Assembly (NCBI GenBank): GCA_902464405.1
Contig: CABQJD010000005.1
Span: forward strand, 62,001 to 126,000
Source of the DNA: an uncultured Actinomycetaceae bacterium
Lineage (GTDB): Bacteria > Actinomycetota > Actinomycetes > Actinomycetales > Actinomycetaceae
Direction of reading: 5' to 3'
Length of the DNA: 64,000 nt
Translations under genes and position numbers: made by a program
Shown here: positions 40,100-48,412 of the stretch, piece after piece
How the letters are laid out: the number at the start of each line of letters is the position of its first letter
How positions within the stretch are numbered: position 1 is the stretch's first letter
Notes under the pieces: model-generated
Databases searched by the model: none
What the model was told of the DNA's origin: nothing
The model's input: only the letters and a program-made list of their open reading frames with translations

Positions 40100-42487
40100 T
40101 CAGATCGATTGAGGATCGATATGCCAGACGTCTTGAGCATAATCATGGATTGTGCGGTCTGAGGAGAAACGCCCAGATTCCACGATATTGATCCACGTCT
40201 TTGCAAACCATTGTGCTGGATCAGCATAATAATCTGCTGCCATGCGGTCGCGAGTCTCGCGGTAGGAAGCAAAATCGCCTAAGACATAGTAGGTATCTGC
40301 TCCTCCCCAGTTATTCGGGTCAAGCAGCGAGGAGCGCAAATCGTGGAAATCGCCCATAGTGTCCGAGCTAAACGTGCCATCGATCAGGGCATCTAAGACT
40401 CGTACCAAACCTGGAGTCTGCTCAGCCACAGCCCACGGATTATAGTCTTTGCGAAGTTCTGGAAGCTCGTCTTCAAGTGCGCCGAAGATGTAGGCATTGT
40501 CGTCACCAACTGCTTCGAGGATTTCAACGTTTGCGCCGTCCATCGTGCCGAGAGTCAGAGCTCCGTTCATCATAAATTTCATGTTCGACGTACCTGAGGC
40601 CTCTTTACCAGCAGTGGAAATCTGCTCGGAGACGTCAGCTGCAGGGATAATATGCTCCGCTGGAGAGACGTTGTAGTTTTCGACGAACACAACTTTAATA
40701 ACGCCAGCAATATCAGGATCGTTGTTGACGAGATTTGCGATTTCGTTGATGAGCTTAATAATTGCCTTTGCACGCACATATCCTGGAGCTGCTTTTGCGC
40801 CGAAAATAAATACTCGCGGCGGCACGTCTACGCTCTGCCCAGCTGCAACCTTATCTTTGATTGTGAAATAGAGATCGAGAATATAGAACGCATTAAGCAG
40901 CTGACGCTTATATTCATGCAAGCGTTTCACCTGCACATCAAAAATCGCGTCGGGGCTGATCTCTATCCCCTGGCGATCTTTAATCCACGCGGCAAAGTCT
41001 TTTTTATTCTCATATTTGATTGTGCCAAGTTTTTGCAGCAGATCGCCGTCGTATGCGCGATCTCGCAGCGGCTTGAGAAGCTCCATATTTCGAACCCAAT
41101 CTTCAGAGCCGAGCTGCTCAGTCAGGAGTGAGGCAAGGCGCGGGTTGCACTGGTGGAGCCAGCGGCGAGGGGTGACGCCATTCGTCTTATTGTTAAATCT
41201 TTCCGGCCAGACGTCGTACCAATCATGCAGAGTTTCTTTTTTGATGATCTCGGTGTGCAAAGCTGCTACTCCGTTGATTGACGTCGATGCGTAGCACGCA
41301 ATCCATGCCATGCGCACGCGGTTGCCGTCGATAGGGGCCATATAGTTGATTTTTCCTTCGTCATAACCCTTGGTGCGCAGTTCTTCGCGGAAGCGACGAT
41401 CAATTTCGCGGATAATCTCCAAAACGCGAGGGAAGAGGCGCTCAAAGATATTGATTTCCCACGTCTCCAATGCTTCAGCCAGCACAGTGTGGTTCGTATA
41501 TGCGAACGAATTGCTGACGATATTCCATGCTTCATCCCACTCGAAGCCATGCTCGTCGAGAAGCAGACGCATAAGCTCTGGAATTGCAAGCACGGGGTGC
41601 GTATCGTTGAGCTGCATCGCATTAAACTTATGGAATTGCTTCAGATCGCCACGCTGCTTGAGCTCATTTTCGACAATCGTCTGCAGGCTGGCCGAGCAGA
41701 AGAAATACTGCTGGCGAACGCGCAAAATCTTACCTTCAAAGGTGGAATCGTTCGGATAAAGTACGCGGCAAATATCGTGCACACGCTCACGTTCGACGAT
41801 TGCATCAGTGAAACGCTGGGAATTGAAAGCGTTGTAATCAAACTCTTCCATTGGTTCTGCCTGCCACAAGCGCAGCGTATTTACGTTCTTTGTGCCAAAA
41901 CCCGTGATCGGCATATCGTAGGGGATAGCGCGCACTTTAAGATCGGCATACGAAATGATTTTTTGCTCTTCTTCACGGCGCACGATAAAGGGGTAGCCGC
42001 CTTCTTTCCAAGAATCAGGAATTTCTTTTTGCTGCCCGTTTTCAAATAGCTGTTTGAAAAGACCGTAGCGGTAGAGAATCCCGTAGCCGCGCACAGGAAG
42101 ATCGAGAGTTGCGCAGGAATCGAGGAAACACGCAGCTAAGCGCCCTAAGCCGCCATTGCCAAGAGCTGCATCGTGCTCTGCTTCAAGCACGTCTGAAAGT
42201 TCTTTTCCATAGTGGGCAAGGCAGGTGCGGGCTTTTTCAACGAGTCCGAGATTGTTGAGATTATTGAGAAGCGCACGTCCCATCAAAAATTCTGCGGAGA
42301 AATAGTGCTCCATGCGCCCTGCATTGTAACGTTTTTCTGTTTTCTCCCAGTTATCTGCGAGGTGAGCAACAACGTCATAGCTTAGTGCTGTCCAAAACTC
42401 CATATCTGTGCTAGATTCAGGGGCGCGCCCGGAAACTGAGCGCACAGACATTCCTAAGGCAGTGGTATTTGAACTGTCGATGACCAT
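40100..42487 (-). CDS. glgP: Glycogen/maltodextrin phosphorylase
   Basis: A 795-aa PLP enzyme of family GT35 that releases glucose-1-phosphate from alpha-1,4-glucan ends. Signatures are 'HYFSAEFLMGRALLNNLNNLG' near the N-terminus, 'LGNGGLGRLAACFLDS', 'HEYKRQLLNAFYILD', and the PLP-lysine region 'EASGTSNMKFMMNGALTLGTMDGANVE' (about residue 640). It is close to the E. coli GlgP/MalP form and unlike the long mycobacterial type. ATG 42487 has AAAGGA upstream. It pairs functionally with the debranching enzyme GlgX at 45.9-48.2 kb. Confidence 0.95.
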   Translation of the reverse strand: MVIDSSNTTALGMSVRSVSGRAPESSTDMEFWTALSYDVVAHLADNWEKTEKRYNAGRMEHYFSAEFLMGRALLNNLNNLGLVEKARTCLAHYGKELSDVLEAEHDAALGNGGLGRLAACFLDSCATLDLPVRGYGILYRYGLFKQLFENGQQKEIPDSWKEGGYPFIVRREEEQKIISYADLKVRAIPYDMPITGFGTKNVNTLRLWQAEPMEEFDYNAFNSQRFTDAIVERERVHDICRVLYPNDSTFEGKILRVRQQYFFCSASLQTIVENELKQRGDLKQFHKFNAMQLNDTHPVLAIPELMRLLLDEHGFEWDEAWNIVSNSFAYTNHTVLAEALETWEINIFERLFPRVLEIIREIDRRFREELRTKGYDEGKINYMAPIDGNRVRMAWIACYASTSINGVAALHTEIIKKETLHDWYDVWPERFNNKTNGVTPRRWLHQCNPRLASLLTEQLGSEDWVRNMELLKPLRDRAYDGDLLQKLGTIKYENKKDFAAWIKDRQGIEISPDAIFDVQVKRLHEYKRQLLNAFYILDLYFTIKDKVAAGQSVDVPPRVFIFGAKAAPGYVRAKAIIKLINEIANLVNNDPDIAGVIKVVFVENYNVSPAEHIIPAADVSEQISTAGKEASGTSNMKFMMNGALTLGTMDGANVEILEAVGDDNAYIFGALEDELPELRKDYNPWAVAEQTPGLVRVLDALIDGTFSSDTMGDFHDLRSSLLDPNNWGGADTYYVLGDFASYRETRDRMAADYYADPAQWFAKTWINIVESGRFSSDRTIHDYAQDVWHIDPQSI

Positions 42488-42633
42488 TGATGATCCTTTC
42501 AGGCAATAGCAACCTAATGTTAAAAAGCGCCAGATTCCACTTCAACTGCGGTGTTTTGGCGCTTTACAAAAACAGACTACTACACGCATGGAAAATTTCT
42601 TGATTTCGAAAATGTGAAATATGTAAAAAGTGT

Positions 42634-42639
42634 TAGAAT
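42634..42639 (+). promoter_or_regulatory. Candidate -10 for the NMT1-like gene leader
   Basis: TAGAAT at 42634-42639, preceded by TGT; the -35 is weak. RNA would begin near 42646, just before the structured leader. Confidence 0.4.
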
Positions 42640-42645
42640 TGCGAG

Positions 42646-42768
42646 TGCACGCTGGGTCCTCAACGATTCTCTGCCCAGTGTGATCTGCTTTAGCGTTTAT
42701 ATAACAGCAGACAGCACGCTGGCAGTTTTCCCAGAGAATCGTCGTAGATTAAACCTAGGGAGTTGTTG
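42646..42768 (+). ncRNA. Candidate cis-regulatory leader RNA with a possible pseudoknot
   Basis: P1 pairs CACGCTGGG (42648-42656) with CCCAGTGTG (42674-42682), with one G-U pair. Its loop ends in ACGATTCTCTG (42663-42673), which is exactly complementary to CAGAGAATCGT (42732-42742) near the ribosome site AGGGAG (42757-42762). P2 is TCTGCT/AGCAGA (42684-42689 with 42706-42711). GCACGCTGG recurs at 42714-42722 and could compete with P1. This is not the known TPP riboswitch: the conserved CTGAGA and the TPP thi-box are missing. Whether it senses a ligand is inference. Confidence 0.4.
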
Positions 42769-43860
42769 ATGTCTAATAGACGCCGTTGCCGATCTGTGAT
42801 TTGTTTATGTGTAGCTTTGTGTGTGTATCTTGTGGGCGTGACGGGGTGCGGACACGTATCGCCAAGCGCTTCAGATTCGGCGGAGGCCGGAACGTCAGGA
42901 GAAAAGAATCTTACAGACGTCACTTTTATGCTCAATTGGATTCCAGATACAAATCATATTGGCGTATATGTTGCTCAAAACAAAGGTTGGTATGCTCAAG
43001 CTGGTCTGAATGTGACGATTGTGGGGGTAGCTCAGGCTGGTCCAGAGCAGGCCGTCAATAGTGGAGTAGCAGATTTCGCTCTGTCGAATATGGCGAATGT
43101 GGGAGCTTTTTCTCTTAAAGACGTGCATCTTCGGCAAGTTTTGCAGGTGCAACAAAGGCCGAGTGCAATCTGGTGTGCTCTTGCATCAAACCACGCTATT
43201 TCCTCTCCGAAAGATTTTGATGGCACGACGTTTGCAACCTTTGGGGCGAGTGAGGATTCCGCAATCGTCAAGCGCATGATTCAGCATGATGGCGGAACGG
43301 GAGAATTTGATTCCGTGACGGTTGGTACATCTACTTTTCAGGTGCTACAAGCTGGGAAGGCTGATTTTGGGGGATTTTACTCCACATGGGAGGGAGTGCA
43401 GGCTTCGCTGGCAGGTCCGCAGATGAACTGCTTTAAAGGTGAGGATTATGGTGTGCCAGGAAATCCGAATGAACTTGGTATCGTCACAAAAGCTTCGACT
43501 GTAGAGCAAGATCCAGATCTTGTGCGTGCATTTGTGCAGGCGACTCAGCGTGGCTATGAATATGCCTACTCTCACCCAGAGGAAGCGGCAGATATTCTTG
43601 TAAAGGAAGCTTCTGAAGCAAATCTAGACCCAGCGCTCGTTCGAGCAAGTATGAGCTATATTATCGAGAATCAGTATTGGGGAGATCTAGAAAAAATTGC
43701 TAATGGTTCTTTCACTTTGGGGCAGGCAGATATTGCGGGTGCACAGCAGTATTTCGATTTTATTGCTCAAGCGCAAGCCTATACTGATAAAAATGATATG
43801 CCGACGGCAAGAGCGCCTCAGGCAGCAGAGCTTGCAAGTGATGAATTTTTAGCAAAGTAG
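42769..43860 (+). CDS. NMT1/THI5-like ABC transporter substrate-binding lipoprotein
   Basis: A 363-aa periplasmic-type binding protein tethered as a lipoprotein: the lipobox VTGC places the lipid on Cys27. The mature part begins the family fold with 'VTFMLNWIPDTNHIGVYVAQNKGWYAQAGLNVTI', typical of ThiY/NMT1-like proteins that bind pyrimidine precursors of thiamine (such as HMP or formylaminopyrimidine); nitrate/sulfonate binding proteins share the fold. 'FYSTWEGVQAS' fits the ThiY-like ligand pocket. ATG 42769 has AGGGAG 6 nt upstream. The permease is encoded on the opposite strand, converging on this gene, and no ATPase gene is adjacent. Confidence 0.88.
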   Translation: MSNRRRCRSVICLCVALCVYLVGVTGCGHVSPSASDSAEAGTSGEKNLTDVTFMLNWIPDTNHIGVYVAQNKGWYAQAGLNVTIVGVAQAGPEQAVNSGVADFALSNMANVGAFSLKDVHLRQVLQVQQRPSAIWCALASNHAISSPKDFDGTTFATFGASEDSAIVKRMIQHDGGTGEFDSVTVGTSTFQVLQAGKADFGGFYSTWEGVQASLAGPQMNCFKGEDYGVPGNPNELGIVTKASTVEQDPDLVRAFVQATQRGYEYAYSHPEEAADILVKEASEANLDPALVRASMSYIIENQYWGDLEKIANGSFTLGQADIAGAQQYFDFIAQAQAYTDKNDMPTARAPQAAELASDEFLAK

Positions 43861-43959
43861 CGCGGGCACGAAAAGCAGGAAATGTCAGAGGTCTAGAAGA
43901 GGTCTAGGGAAGTATCGCAAAGAAAATTCGCGATAATGCACCCACGTCGAGAGGCAAGC

Positions 43960-44721
43960 TCATAGCTCATCATCGGCAGGATTGCCAAGTAATGCGCGCT
44001 CGCATATATGGATCAGCAGCATAAGAATTGCAGTGAGGATAATAATCACAAACGTTGCTGCAAAGATGAGCGGTGTGCGAAAAGAGTTGTATGCTTGTTG
44101 CAGCCAGATTCCCAGCCCTGCTCGAGCGCCCAGATATTCTGCAGTAGCGGCTGTTGCGAAAATGTATGCTGCGCAGACGCGGATACCGCCAAAAATATGC
44201 CGAGCTGCTACTCGGAGTTTCACATGCCACAGTGTCCACCAAGGCGTTGCTCCCGAGGTGAGTGCAACGTCTGAATAGAAACGTGGCACAGCATCTAATC
44301 CGCGAATTGTCTGCACTGCAATAGGGAAAAGCCCAAAGATTGCCACAATTGCGATTTTGCCAGAAATCTCAAAGCCAAACCATATAAGGAAAATAGGTGC
44401 GATCGAAATGAGCGGCATCGTCTGAGCGGCAGAAAGCAGAGGGAAAAATGCCGAATGCAGAGTTTTGGAGCAGTGGAAGATAATTCCTATGAGAACTCCG
44501 CACACGACGGCAATGGCAAATCCGCTGAATCCTTCAATGGCTGTGATTGCTGATGCCTGCCAGAGAGTTGGCCATGTATAGATTATTGCCATACCGATAC
44601 TGCTGGGTGCAGCAATAAGAGCCTCAGAGACAGCTCCAGAGCGAACCCACAGCTCCCAGGTGATGAGCAATATGCTTATTGCGAGCAGTGTAGGTAGGCG
44701 TCGTTTAAGTAAGTTCAGCAT
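43960..44721 (-). CDS. ABC transporter permease (ThiX/SsuC/TauC family)
   Basis: A 253-aa inner-membrane permease with about six hydrophobic segments. The BPD_transp_1 region contains the ATPase-contact EAA-type loop 'DVALTSGATPWWTLWHVKLRVAARHIFGGIRV'. It belongs to the family that carries thiamine precursors, taurine, sulfonates or nitrate, the same system type as the binding protein at 42769-43860. It starts 11 nt after the trpS stop with no ribosome site of its own, so it is probably translated by readthrough coupling from trpS. The cognate ATPase is not in the window. Confidence 0.85.
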   Translation of the reverse strand: MLNLLKRRLPTLLAISILLITWELWVRSGAVSEALIAAPSSIGMAIIYTWPTLWQASAITAIEGFSGFAIAVVCGVLIGIIFHCSKTLHSAFFPLLSAAQTMPLISIAPIFLIWFGFEISGKIAIVAIFGLFPIAVQTIRGLDAVPRFYSDVALTSGATPWWTLWHVKLRVAARHIFGGIRVCAAYIFATAATAEYLGARAGLGIWLQQAYNSFRTPLIFAATFVIIILTAILMLLIHICERALLGNPADDEL

Positions 44722-44732
44722 TATTTGAAAGT

Positions 44733-45845
44733 TCAGCAGTAGCTCATACCGAGAGCTTCGTGCACTTCCGTAAGAGTTATCTGTGCCTGCTCGCGAGCCT
44801 TGGAAATGCCGCGTTGCAGCACATCTTCAAGATATGCATAATCTTTTTCCAGCTCAGCTCGGCGAGCACGAATAGGGGCGAAATATTCATTAATCGCTTC
44901 GGTCAGGCGAGCTTTGAGCATACCGCCGCCGCCGTCACCAATCTCGTGTGCAATCGCTTCTGGTGTATTGCCAGTGCATAGGCTCGTCAGCAGCAAAAGA
45001 TTCGCTACTTCAGGGCGGGCAATAGGATCGTAAGAGATATGGCGATCAGAATCGGTGACTGCTTTTTTGATGCGCTTAGCTGTTTCGTCTGCGCTCATGC
45101 CGATTTCGATAGTATTTCCACGGCTCTTACTCATCTTTGTGCCGTCGAGACCAAGCACGGTTTCAGCTTCGGAGAGAAGCGCTTGTGGGCGGCGGAAAAT
45201 AGGAAGTTTTGAGCCTTTCGGGTGCCCATAACGTTTTTCAAAACGGTCGGCGATCACGCGTGCCTGCTCAAGGTGCGGAAGTTGATCTTTTCCAACTGGC
45301 ACAATATTCGCCTTGCAATACAAAATATCGGCAGCTTGATGCACTGGGTACGTGAGAAGTAAACCACTCATTGGGCGCCCGTCAGTTGCTTCCAGCTCTG
45401 CTTTCACTGTGGGGTTACGGCGAAGTTCCGCATCTGTGACCAGTGAAAGGAAAGGGAGCAGTAGCTCATTAAGTTCTGGAATTTGCGAGTGAGCAAAAAA
45501 CGTTGTTTTTTCGGGGTCCATTCCCACTGCTAGATAATCGGTGAGCAGTGAAAATGTGCGATCTTTGATTGCGCCAGTGCCATCTCGGTCAGTAATCACC
45601 TGATAGTCGGCGATAAGAAGCCATGTATCCACTCCTGCTTGCTGAAGCTCTACACGGTTGCGCAGTGATCCGAAATAGTGCCCGATATGCAGGTTGCCTG
45701 TTGGGCGATCGCCTGTGAGCACTCGAAAGCTTTCAGGCTCTGCTTTAATCGCCTCTTTAATTTTTGCGCTTACCTCACGAGCATGAGCTAAGGAGGATTC
45801 GCTCGTCGCTGTTTCCAGTGCACGTTCAGCAGATTTTTCGCTCAT
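44733..45845 (-). CDS. trpS: Tryptophan-tRNA ligase
   Basis: A 370-aa class I synthetase that charges tRNA-Trp. The HIGH motif is 'GNLHIGHYFG' (residues 50-59) and the KMSKS loop is 'DGTKMSKSRGN' (about residue 236). A 40-residue charged N-terminal extension precedes 'RVLTGDRPTGNLHIGH'. The 'TGDRPTGNLHIGHYFGSL' style and the internal 'FRRPQALLSEAETVLGLDGTK' suggest the longer second clade of bacterial TrpRS rather than the E. coli type. That clade call is from memory of the family. The ABC permease gene follows closely. Confidence 0.93.
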   Translation of the reverse strand: MSEKSAERALETATSESSLAHAREVSAKIKEAIKAEPESFRVLTGDRPTGNLHIGHYFGSLRNRVELQQAGVDTWLLIADYQVITDRDGTGAIKDRTFSLLTDYLAVGMDPEKTTFFAHSQIPELNELLLPFLSLVTDAELRRNPTVKAELEATDGRPMSGLLLTYPVHQAADILYCKANIVPVGKDQLPHLEQARVIADRFEKRYGHPKGSKLPIFRRPQALLSEAETVLGLDGTKMSKSRGNTIEIGMSADETAKRIKKAVTDSDRHISYDPIARPEVANLLLLTSLCTGNTPEAIAHEIGDGGGGMLKARLTEAINEYFAPIRARRAELEKDYAYLEDVLQRGISKAREQAQITLTEVHEALGMSYC

Positions 45846-45940
45846 TATTCACCTATTCGTAGTCGTCAGATCTAGGCTCTATCGTAACGCGCGTAATTGA
45901 GCCTGAGCAAAGGAATGATCACGCGCAAGTGAAGAAATAA

Positions 45941-48220
45941 TCACGCACGGGAAAAAAAGAGGGAGATCGAAAGTGCAGGAGCTTCAAATTCCGTGGCTGG
46001 GGGTAGTGTGACGTCTACGCGCTCTGCCAAAGATTCCCATGCGGAGCTCCACGCTAGCTCATAATCATTTCCTCGTCCTTCAGGAAGAAGCATTCTTTCG
46101 TTGCTTAACTGCCCGTTAATCACGATGAGTGCATCCTTGTCGTTCGCATCGTTCCATGCATATGCTTGCCCAGAGCGCAGAAGTTGAATTGCGCGCACAG
46201 AAGGATCAAACCATTCATGCTCAGGCATTAATGTGCCTTTTGCGTTGAACCATTGCACATCGTTGAGAGTATCAGATCCCACACGCACTCCACGATAGAA
46301 ACGTTGTGGGCGAAGCACTGGGTGTTCACGGCGTAAACGGATGAGATCGCTGACGATTTCAAGAAGATTGTTTTCTTCCTCAGAAAGATCCCAATTAAGC
46401 CAGTTTATCTCGTTGTTTTGGCAGTAGGCATTGTTGTTGCCTCCTTGGCTTTTGAGTATTTCATCGCCAGAGCGAAGCATAGGAGTGCCAGCAGAGAGAA
46501 GGAGCATACCGAAAAGATTCCGAACGGTCTGCCGCCTTGAAGCGAGGATCTTGCTTCCTGCGTCACTCTCGTGCTTTAAATCGTCAAACCCCTCCACTCC
46601 ATGATTCCATGAACGGTTGGAATCGGATCCATCTTGGTTGTTTTCCAAATTTGCTTCATTATGTTTGCTGTTGTAGCTCACAAGATCCCATGCAGAAAAA
46701 CCGTCATGCGCTGTTACGAAATTGATGGAAGCGAAAACTCCTCGCCCATCAATCGTGCGTCCATGAGTAAAGATGTCTTGTGAACCAGAAATTCGGGTAG
46801 CGAGTTCGCGAAGATCTGAACCATGCTTGCCAGCGTTTAATTCGCCAAGATCTGCCACCCAGAAAGAGCGTACAGTATCGCGGAAATAATCATTCCAATC
46901 AGCCGTGCCATTCGGGAAATTTCCCGTTTGCCAACCGTTCATGCCAAGATCCCAAGGTTCATTAATCATTTTCATGTTTTTCAGCAAAGGATCTGTGAGA
47001 ATTGCCGTGAAAAGAGGATGATGCTGATTAAAAGAATCACCTTCGCGGCCGAGGGTCGCTGAAAGGTCAAAACGGAACCCGTCAATTCCAATTCGCTTCA
47101 CCCAATATCGTAGTGAAGAAATTGTGAGGTTGATAGGAGCAGTGCGCCGAAAATCAAATGAATTTCCGCAGCCAGTCGTATCTTTCAGCTCTCCTGGGTT
47201 AGAAGAGTTATAGCGGTAGTAGCCCAGATGATCCAAGCCCCTAAAGCTTGTGGAAGGGCCAGTTATTCCAGCTTCGTTTGTGTGGTTATACACGACGTCA
47301 AGAATCACTTCAATGCCGGCATCATGCAAGGTTGAAACCATTGTGCGTACTTCCTCAAGAACAGCTTCAGCTCCAGATTCTTGAGCTGCGCGAGTTGCAT
47401 AGGAAGGTTCAGGAATAAAGAAATTCAAGGTGTTGTATCCCCAGTAATTCTCAAGCCCTTTCATGGGAAGGAACGGCTCGGCCATCTTCGCGTGGATTGG
47501 CAATAGTTCAAGCGAGGTAATTCCAAGACCTTTCAAATGGGCAATTGTGGCAGGGTGAGCCACGCCTGCATATGTGCCGCGTAGATGCTCAGGAATCGTT
47601 GGTAATAGTTTCGTTAGACCCACAACGTGTGCTTCATAAATGACTGTTTCATTCCACGGAATATGTATATGCTCTGCTTCTTTTGGAGTTGAAGTAACCA
47701 TTCCCAAAGCAGCGTAGGGGGCTGAATCTTGATTGTCGATCTCCATTTCAGGATATGCGTGGAAATGCTCATCAACTTTGTGAGCATAGAGCGAAGAATG
47801 CAAAAGAGGAGGTTGCGCTAGAGCAGTAGCATACGGGTCAAGCATCACCTTCGCTGGGTTGTAGAAGTAACCATGGCTTGGATCCCATGTTCCGTATGCG
47901 CGAAAACCATAAGCAGCTCCTGATTGGATCCCCGGAATATGCCCAGACCATACGCCAAAGAGCCCTGGCTTTAGACGAAAGCGACGCTCGCGCAGAGGCT
48001 GCGGCTCTGCCATCACATACTCTCCGTATTCAGCGAGGGTGCGATTTCCTTCAAAAAAACAGATGTCAACTGCGCTCGCATGAGCAGACATTACTGCTAC
48101 GTCAACGCCATCTGCACAAAGATGGACGCCGAGAGAAATGTGTGGCGTAGAAAGAGGGAGCGCTGGCTCTGCTTCGAAAGGCTCGAAGGTGTGTGCAGGA
48201 GGAAATACTTGAAAAGTCAC
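45941..48220 (-). CDS. glgX: Glycogen debranching enzyme (GlgX)
   Basis: A 759-aa GH13_11 enzyme that hydrolyses alpha-1,6 branches left by glycogen phosphorylase. It starts with a CBM48-like domain ('LGVHLCADGVDVAVMSAHASAVDICFFEG'). The barrel has 'EVILDVVYNHTNEAG', the nucleophile Asp in 'GFRFDLSATLG' (about residue 384), the acid Glu in 'MINEPWDLG' (about 419) and 'FVTAHDGFSAWDLVSYN'. The asparagine in INEPWD replaces the Ala common in E. coli GlgX (IAEPWD). Its start at 48220 has GTGACTTTTC and no strong ribosome site. It lies 95 nt before trpS on the same strand. Confidence 0.93.
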   Translation of the reverse strand: MTFQVFPPAHTFEPFEAEPALPLSTPHISLGVHLCADGVDVAVMSAHASAVDICFFEGNRTLAEYGEYVMAEPQPLRERRFRLKPGLFGVWSGHIPGIQSGAAYGFRAYGTWDPSHGYFYNPAKVMLDPYATALAQPPLLHSSLYAHKVDEHFHAYPEMEIDNQDSAPYAALGMVTSTPKEAEHIHIPWNETVIYEAHVVGLTKLLPTIPEHLRGTYAGVAHPATIAHLKGLGITSLELLPIHAKMAEPFLPMKGLENYWGYNTLNFFIPEPSYATRAAQESGAEAVLEEVRTMVSTLHDAGIEVILDVVYNHTNEAGITGPSTSFRGLDHLGYYRYNSSNPGELKDTTGCGNSFDFRRTAPINLTISSLRYWVKRIGIDGFRFDLSATLGREGDSFNQHHPLFTAILTDPLLKNMKMINEPWDLGMNGWQTGNFPNGTADWNDYFRDTVRSFWVADLGELNAGKHGSDLRELATRISGSQDIFTHGRTIDGRGVFASINFVTAHDGFSAWDLVSYNSKHNEANLENNQDGSDSNRSWNHGVEGFDDLKHESDAGSKILASRRQTVRNLFGMLLLSAGTPMLRSGDEILKSQGGNNNAYCQNNEINWLNWDLSEEENNLLEIVSDLIRLRREHPVLRPQRFYRGVRVGSDTLNDVQWFNAKGTLMPEHEWFDPSVRAIQLLRSGQAYAWNDANDKDALIVINGQLSNERMLLPEGRGNDYELAWSSAWESLAERVDVTLPPATEFEAPALSISLFFSRA

Positions 48221-48375
48221 TTATTTATTCTTGCAGTTTTTCTTATATTTTCAACTTGCTGAGAAAATACATAGAAAATTGCTTTTGCTGTGTCTGAAGC
48301 GTTCACAAATATGCGCGAGAAGCGCAGCGGTATATGTGTTGGGTAAATTCAGAATCTACTTAGATTGATTTTGCG

Positions 48376-48405
48376 TTGGCGCCTGCTGAGCTATCTCCGT
48401 ACACT
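48376..48405 (+). promoter_or_regulatory. Promoter for a leaderless mnmA transcript
   Basis: TTGGCG (48376-48381), an 18-nt spacer, then TACACT (48400-48405), 7 nt before ATG 48413. There is no Shine-Dalgarno sequence. It is the clearest leaderless arrangement in the window because both promoter hexamers are visible. Confidence 0.5.
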
Positions 48406-48412
48406 TACCGAT

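Noticed and set aside
42646..42768. Known TPP riboswitch before the NMT1-like gene
   Set aside because: A TGATCTG string at 42681-42687 recalls the thi-box, but CTGAGA and the paired GGATAATGCCAGCG context are absent, so I report it only as an unassigned leader RNA.
43883..43908. Tandem AGAGGTCTAG repeat between the NMT1-like gene and the permease
   Set aside because: Two copies of about 10 bp with no spacing or symmetry that suggests an operator; too short to treat as a repeat family.
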